Made by a program: the position numbers and the translations under genes
Shown here: positions 15,485 through 19,287 of the stretch, in pieces
Position numbering within the stretch: position 1 is the first letter of the stretch
How the letters are laid out: every line of letters begins with the position of its first letter
The notes under the pieces: generated by a model
Told to the model about the DNA's origin: nothing
Seen by the model: the letters and a program-made list of their open reading frames with translations, nothing else
Databases searched by the model: none
NCBI GenBank assembly: GCA_964608735.1
Contig: CAZSPL010000049.1
Span: forward strand, 1-19,287
Length of the DNA: 19,287 nucleotides
Direction of reading: 5' to 3'
From: CAZSPL01 sp964608735
GTDB lineage: Bacteria > JAJVIF01 > JAPKYR01 > CAZSPL01

Positions 15485-17374
15485 CGGGATGTCATCGTCA
15501 TCCATAATTTCCATCAGTGTGTCGACCACGCCGGGTTCTGGGCCGATCGCAATCAGAACGCGCGCGACAGGTAAACGCAGGTCCCTCCTTTCGCCAGCGA
15601 GCGCGACCAAACGAGGAACCGCATTTTTCGCCTCAGGGCCTATTGATTCAATCACATTCGAAGCCCATTTGCTGATGTCGTCGTCCTCCGATTCAAATGC
15701 GTCGATGAGATGCCGCAGTACTATTTTGCCGTAACCGGCATTGGCTATCGAGATTGCAGCACTGAACCGGACATTTTCATCACCGGATTTAATTCCTTCG
15801 AAAAGCACCTCGCGCCCTTCCCGGCCAAGACGGGTGAGCGCGCCGCCGGCTGTACTTGATATTTCATGGTCCCCGCCGTAAAGGCCCTCCCTCAGCTTAT
15901 CTACTGCTTCGCTTGTAAACGATTCTCCAACACCCGAGTTCCCCAAGTATTTAGCAAACGCCCGTTCCGCCTCCACTCGCACCAGCGTATCCTCATCATC
16001 CATCGCGTCTATCAGGACGGGAATCGCCGCGATTCCTTGCGGGGCGAAGTTGCTTAGCGCCCTTATTGCCGTGATTCTCTCGCTTGAAGTAACGCCATTC
16101 CCGGCGATCTCAGCCAGGGCGTTCACTATCATTTCGCGCGGGCCGAGCTTTTCCAGGGCGGTAATCGCGTATTCGCGAACGTAATTGTTATCGTTATTTA
16201 AAAGCACGATTAAGCCATCGATTCCTTCATCGGCTTCCGCGGCGATATTCCCCAGTGCGTTTATTATCCAGGAAGGGTTTTCGTTTGGGTCCATGATACT
16301 CAATAAATACGGGACCGCTTCTTTTGCATCGGCCCCCATCTTGCCGATGGCTTCAATCGCCGCATACGCGTTCTCTCCCGCCCATTCCATCAGCATGGGA
16401 AGGCAGTCGGGAGCGAATCGTCCGATCCTGTTGACAGCGTATAGAGCCCTGCTTGCTACCCTTGAATCATCCTCTTTGAATGCATGCTGCAGCGCGTCGA
16501 TGATGCGCGGCTCCCCTTCCATTTCGCCCAAGGCATCGGCAGCGGCTTGCCTGAGCCAAATATCTTCATGCATCAGGACATCGATGAGCAAATCGACGAC
16601 CTCGGCATCGGCGCTAATCTTGCCGATTGCCCGTACTGCTCCCGCCGCGACTTCCAAATTGTCTTCCCTGATGGCATTCATGAGAAGGGGCACGGCTTCG
16701 TGTGCCTCTTCACCGAACGCCGCCAGCGCGGCGGGTACGCCTATCCTGCTTTGAGATTTTTCGAATTCAAGCTCGCGCATGAGGTAATCGAGCGCCCTGT
16801 CCAGCCCCATATTCAGGAGTATTCGATGTATATTCTTCGCCTTGTCGGAATAAATGTCCTTTGCATATCGGAGTATATACGGCAGCGCGGGTTCGGCTGA
16901 TGCGCCCATGTTTGCCAGGGCGGCGATGATCTCATCGTCATAGATTGGATAATCCCCTTTCATCATCTCGATAAAGAGCGGCACTACGTGCGCCGCGGGT
17001 TCGCCGATGAGTCCGAGGGCGGTGATCGCCGAGCCCCTGGAATAATCTGAGTCATCCCCGGCTAAGCATTCCGACAATACTTCAATCACCCCCGGCTCGG
17101 GACCTATTTTCCCCAGTGCGATGGCAGCCGCGGATTTTACGCTGTGGTTCTCATCGTCGAGCGCTTGTATCAGCGCCTCTACAGCCGCGGCAGCGAGGTA
17201 GCCGCGTTCGCCAAGCTCGCGGGCGGCGTCGATGCGAACCCGCGATGCTTCGTCTTGAAGATCGGATATCAGCTCATCAATTGTCTTGTCTTCCGGGAAT
17301 GTAGATGCAGATGCATAGCCGGGGATCATCAGCAGCGAAAGTACGGCAAGCGAGGAAAATATCGTTCTCCACAT
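15482..17374 (-). CDS. Secreted HEAT-repeat protein C, part upstream of the in-frame TGA
   Basis: This encodes 630 residues: a signal peptide (MWRTIFSSLAVLSLL through YASAS), then about nineteen HEAT units starting at TIDELISDLQDE, with typical turns such as DENHSVKSAAAIALGKIGPE. It stops at a TGA in the middle of a unit, after which the same frame carries on for 202 codons to the family's C-terminus. I chose the ATG at 17374 because GGAGG lies 9 bases before it; the in-frame ATG at 17383 directly abuts that site and is less likely. The gene starts 85 bp after the nitroreductase stop on the same strand and could share its transcript. Its product, full-length or cut, is probably an exported binding scaffold. 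Confidence 0.82.
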   Translation of the reverse strand: MWRTIFSSLAVLSLLMIPGYASASTFPEDKTIDELISDLQDEASRVRIDAARELGERGYLAAAAVEALIQALDDENHSVKSAAAIALGKIGPEPGVIEVLSECLAGDDSDYSRGSAITALGLIGEPAAHVVPLFIEMMKGDYPIYDDEIIAALANMGASAEPALPYILRYAKDIYSDKAKNIHRILLNMGLDRALDYLMRELEFEKSQSRIGVPAALAAFGEEAHEAVPLLMNAIREDNLEVAAGAVRAIGKISADAEVVDLLIDVLMHEDIWLRQAAADALGEMEGEPRIIDALQHAFKEDDSRVASRALYAVNRIGRFAPDCLPMLMEWAGENAYAAIEAIGKMGADAKEAVPYLLSIMDPNENPSWIINALGNIAAEADEGIDGLIVLLNNDNNYVREYAITALEKLGPREMIVNALAEIAGNGVTSSERITAIRALSNFAPQGIAAIPVLIDAMDDEDTLVRVEAERAFAKYLGNSGVGESFTSEAVDKLREGLYGGDHEISSTAGGALTRLGREGREVLFEGIKSGDENVRFSAAISIANAGYGKIVLRHLIDAFESEDDDISKWASNVIESIGPEAKNAVPRLVALAGERRDLRLPVARVLIAIGPEPGVVDTLMEIMDDDDIP

Positions 17375-17459
17375 AATCGGCATCCTCCGTATTGTCGAGG
17401 AAGGCACCCCCCTGCATATCAACTATGACACCGCTGTATCGTTTCAGGTTTATCGGTGT

Positions 17460-18134
17460 TTATTCCCACGGCATTCCGTAGCGTTCCCTGAATGCGATTT
17501 CGGAGAGGGATTTGCGCGGGCGGAGTGAGGGGGATTCATCGGGATAGCCGATGCAGAGCATCGTGAGAATCATGCACGATTCGGGAAGGTTGAGGGATTT
17601 CTTCACCGACGCGAGCTCGTTCATCTTCTCGCCGGTGAGTTCATTGCCGAACGCGCCGACGATGCATACTCCCAGCCCCTGGTTCACCGCTTCGATAAGC
17701 ATGAACGAAATCGAATACGTCACCTGTTCGAGCGTACGCGCGAGGAGGATCGATTCGCCGCGCAGGTTCGGCGCGAACGCGGGATTGTTGAGAAATACCT
17801 TCTCGATGATATCGTCGGTAGCTTGCATGGCGCCGGCGTCGCGAAGTTCGAGCAGCGATTCGCGCTGGCGTGAGCGGTCCCATACGCCGAATTCCCCGGC
17901 GCATACGATGACCACCGGTGCCTTGACGAGGGTTTTCTGTCCGAACGCGAGGTCCTTGAGTTGCTCCTTGACGGCATTATCGGTGACGACGATGAACCGC
18001 GCGGGCTGGACATTTTCCCACGTGGGCGCTCGGCGGGCAGCGTCGAGGAGGCGGGTGATGATGTCGTCGGGGATGGAATCGGATTTCCATTTGCGGATAC
18101 TTTTCCAGTTGTGGATGGCATCGGTGGTTTCCAT
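17460..18134 (-). CDS. Nitroreductase-family FMN oxidoreductase
   Basis: This is a 224-residue flavoprotein of the NADH oxidase/nitroreductase family, predicted cytoplasmic and dimeric, reducing an unknown electrophilic substrate with NAD(P)H. The N-terminus NWKSIRKWKSD is the usual R-S-I-R-K block that contacts FMN; AARRAPTWENVQPARF (32-47) is the second FMN site; GLGVCIVGAF and the tail IGYPDESP...RPRKSLSEI match the family's end. The frame extends upstream to 18266, but those 44 residues overlap palindromic intergenic DNA. The ATG at 18134 has GGAGG 7 bases upstream and begins where the family does. It lies between icmF and HEAT-C on one strand. A second, decayed copy of its last codons occurs at 12266-12338. 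Confidence 0.92.
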   Translation of the reverse strand: METTDAIHNWKSIRKWKSDSIPDDIITRLLDAARRAPTWENVQPARFIVVTDNAVKEQLKDLAFGQKTLVKAPVVIVCAGEFGVWDRSRQRESLLELRDAGAMQATDDIIEKVFLNNPAFAPNLRGESILLARTLEQVTYSISFMLIEAVNQGLGVCIVGAFGNELTGEKMNELASVKKSLNLPESCMILTMLCIGYPDESPSLRPRKSLSEIAFRERYGMPWE

Positions 18135-18168
18135 TGGATTTCCTCCCTGGGGCAGGCGTATTTCGAGA

Positions 18169-18201
18169 CACGCCCATCCTCGGAGACTCGGACTGGGCGT
18201 G
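18169..18201. repeat. REP-like palindrome, copy 1
   Basis: CACGCCCA (18169-18176) and TGGGCGTG (18194-18201) form an 8-bp stem around a 17-base loop that contains GGAGACTCG. It is followed by GCACC. A second copy with a different but again complementary stem lies at 18228-18259. Confidence 0.65.
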
Positions 18202-18227
18202 GCACCCGGCTGACAAATTGACAAAGA

Positions 18228-18259
18228 CACGGGCAAGCTCGAAGACTCGCGTGCCCGTG
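18228..18259. repeat. REP-like palindrome, copy 2
   Basis: CACGGGCA (18228-18235) and TGCCCGTG (18252-18259) form an 8-bp stem around a 16-base loop containing GAAGACTCG. Like copy 1 it is preceded by GA and followed by GCACC, so the frame and loop are conserved while the stem bases have changed on both sides. Confidence 0.65.
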
Positions 18260-18277
18260 GCACCAATCACCTACGAT

Positions 18278-18303
18278 GTTTCGGGACACCCTTGTCCCGA
18301 AAC
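18278..18303 (-). terminator. Perfect hairpin after icmF
   Basis: GTTTCGGGACA (18278-18288) and TGTCCCGAAAC (18293-18303) give an 11-bp perfect stem with a 4-base loop, 16 bases past the icmF stop. There is no U-tract; it may end or protect the icmF transcript before the nitroreductase gene. Confidence 0.55.
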
Positions 18304-18319
18304 CATTCAATAAAGCTGA

Positions 18320-19287
18320 TTACATATTCCGTCTATACTTCCCACCCACGTCGTAGAGTGAGTTGGTTATCTGTCCGAGGCTGCAATAGCGCACGGTATT
18401 CAGCATCTCCTCGAAAATGTTCCCGCCGTCGCGCGCGACCTTCTTCAACCGCTGGAGGGCATCGGCGGATTTGCCGCTGCCTTTCGCCTGGAACGCGAGC
18501 AGGTTGTCGTACTGCTCCTGCTTCTCCTCCTCGGTGGCGCGGGCGAGTTCCTTCTCGGCGGAAACGAATTCGTCGGGGTTGAGGTTGGGGTTGATGTATG
18601 TATTCACGCCGATGATGGGAAGCTCCCCGGTGTGCTTCTTCATCTCATAGCGCATCGACTCTTCCTGTATCCTGCTCCGCTGGTAGCCTGTCTCCATCGC
18701 GCCGAGCACGCCGCCGCGCTCGCTGATGCGCTCGAATTCGCACAGCACCGCTTCTTCCACCAAATCGGTGAGCTCTTCCATGATGTACGACCCCTGCGAG
18801 TTGTTCTCGTTCTTCGCGAGGCCGAATTCCCGCGCGATTATCATCTGAATCGCCATGGCGCGACGCACCGATTCCTCGGTCGGCGTGGTGACGGCTTCGT
18901 CGTAGGAATTGGTATGCAGCGAGTTGCAGTTGTCATAGTATGCAATCAGCGCCTGGAGCGTGGTGCGTATGTCGTTGAAATCCATCTCCTGCGCGTGGAG
19001 CGAGCGTCCCGACGTCTGTATGTGATATTTCAGCTTCTGGCTTCGCTCGTTGCCGCCGTACTTTTCCTTCATCACGATGGCCCATATCCGTCTCGCGACG
19101 CGCCCGATGACCGAATACTCGGCATCGAGTCCGTTGGAAAAGAAGAACGACAGGTTCGGGGCGAATGAATCGATGTGCATCCCGCGGCTCAGGTAATATT
19201 CGACATAGCTCAAGCCGTTCGCCATCGTGAATGCGAGCTGCGATATCGGGTAGGCGCCCGCTTCGGCTATGTGATATCCCGAGATGC
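18320..19287 (-). CDS. icmF: IcmF-type acyl-CoA mutase (fused isobutyryl-CoA mutase), C-terminal part
   Basis: The frame is open to the window edge; about 321 residues of the adenosylcobalamin-dependent mutase barrel and its C-terminus are present. The first visible residues, ISGYHIAEAG, carry the active-site His of the methylmalonyl-CoA mutase family (codon 19271-19273). LKYHIQTSGRSLHAQEMDFN, DNCNSLHTNSYDEA, TTPTEESVRRAMAIQMI, NENNSQGSYIMEELTDLVEE, IIGVNTYINP and the end YCSLGQITNSLY...GGKYRRNM are, as I recall them, the IcmF pattern (B12-binding, G-protein and mutase domains in one chain) rather than that of MutB. The N-terminal B12 and GTPase domains would lie outside the window, so the fusion cannot be confirmed here. 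The likely reaction is isobutyryl-CoA/n-butyryl-CoA (or pivalyl/isovaleryl) carbon-skeleton rearrangement. It is the first gene visible in a minus-strand series. Confidence 0.88.
   Translation of the reverse strand, partial: ISGYHIAEAGAYPISQLAFTMANGLSYVEYYLSRGMHIDSFAPNLSFFFSNGLDAEYSVIGRVARRIWAIVMKEKYGGNERSQKLKYHIQTSGRSLHAQEMDFNDIRTTLQALIAYYDNCNSLHTNSYDEAVTTPTEESVRRAMAIQMIIAREFGLAKNENNSQGSYIMEELTDLVEEAVLCEFERISERGGVLGAMETGYQRSRIQEESMRYEMKKHTGELPIIGVNTYINPNLNPDEFVSAEKELARATEEEKQEQYDNLLAFQAKGSGKSADALQRLKKVARDGGNIFEEMLNTVRYCSLGQITNSLYDVGGKYRRNM

Noticed and set aside
12361..17374. Genome-wide TGA reassignment to Trp or Gly
   Set aside because: gltX, the glycosyltransferase and HEAT-B end properly at TGA next to normal protein ends, so TGA works as a stop here.
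9595..17374. CRISPR or other direct-repeat array in the HEAT region
   Set aside because: Periodicity is at the protein level (HEAT units) with diverged DNA; there are no identical repeats with spacers.
18135..18266. N-terminal 44-residue extension of the nitroreductase
   Set aside because: It is made of REP-like palindromic DNA, has no family similarity, and a good ribosome site precedes the ATG at 18134.

Overview
The window is a chromosomal piece of an uncultured, fairly GC-rich bacterium. A 10-N run at 9909-9918 shows that it comes from a draft scaffold. The cell has a secretory envelope: there are Sec signal peptides, two lipoprotein signals, a LysM/NlpC-P60 wall enzyme and a polytopic GT39-type membrane glycosyltransferase. 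I cannot name a phylum. The mix (IcmF-type mutase, paired HU genes, a seven-bladed SBBP lipoprotein, several secreted HEAT-repeat proteins, REP-like GGCACC palindromes) resembles poorly cultured lineages rather than a model organism.

Left part (1-5176): on the minus strand a LysM x5 + NlpC/P60 endopeptidase is followed by the start of a HEAT-repeat lipoprotein that runs out of the window. Divergent from it is gltX (glutamyl-tRNA synthetase), with a twice-repeated dyad element upstream of an extended -10 promoter. Two HU-family genes follow, each with its own promoter and a hairpin terminator. The first has a long structured leader, and the two promoter regions look like copies of each other.

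Middle (5211-9594): a GT39-like glycosyltransferase, probably read from a leaderless transcript, converges within 3 bp on an SBBP beta-propeller lipoprotein.

Right part (9595-19287), all minus strand in the order icmF (3' part), nitroreductase, HEAT-C, HEAT-B, HEAT-A. The three HEAT proteins are full-length paralogues of about 835 residues with N-terminal signal peptides. HEAT-C and HEAT-B overlap by 8 bp and each is interrupted by one in-frame TGA while the frame is otherwise open from signal peptide to conserved C-terminus. The HEAT-B TGA lies exactly opposite a Cys codon of HEAT-A in an ungapped alignment. HEAT-A is broken only by the assembly gap. Between HEAT-B and HEAT-A lies the decayed 3' end of a second nitroreductase copy, evidence that a nitroreductase-tail/HEAT unit was duplicated in tandem. 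Two palindromes with compensating stem changes precede the nitroreductase.

The least explained parts are the HEAT array with its internal TGA codons, the duplicated HU promoter modules with the HU leader RNA, and the paired dyads before gltX.
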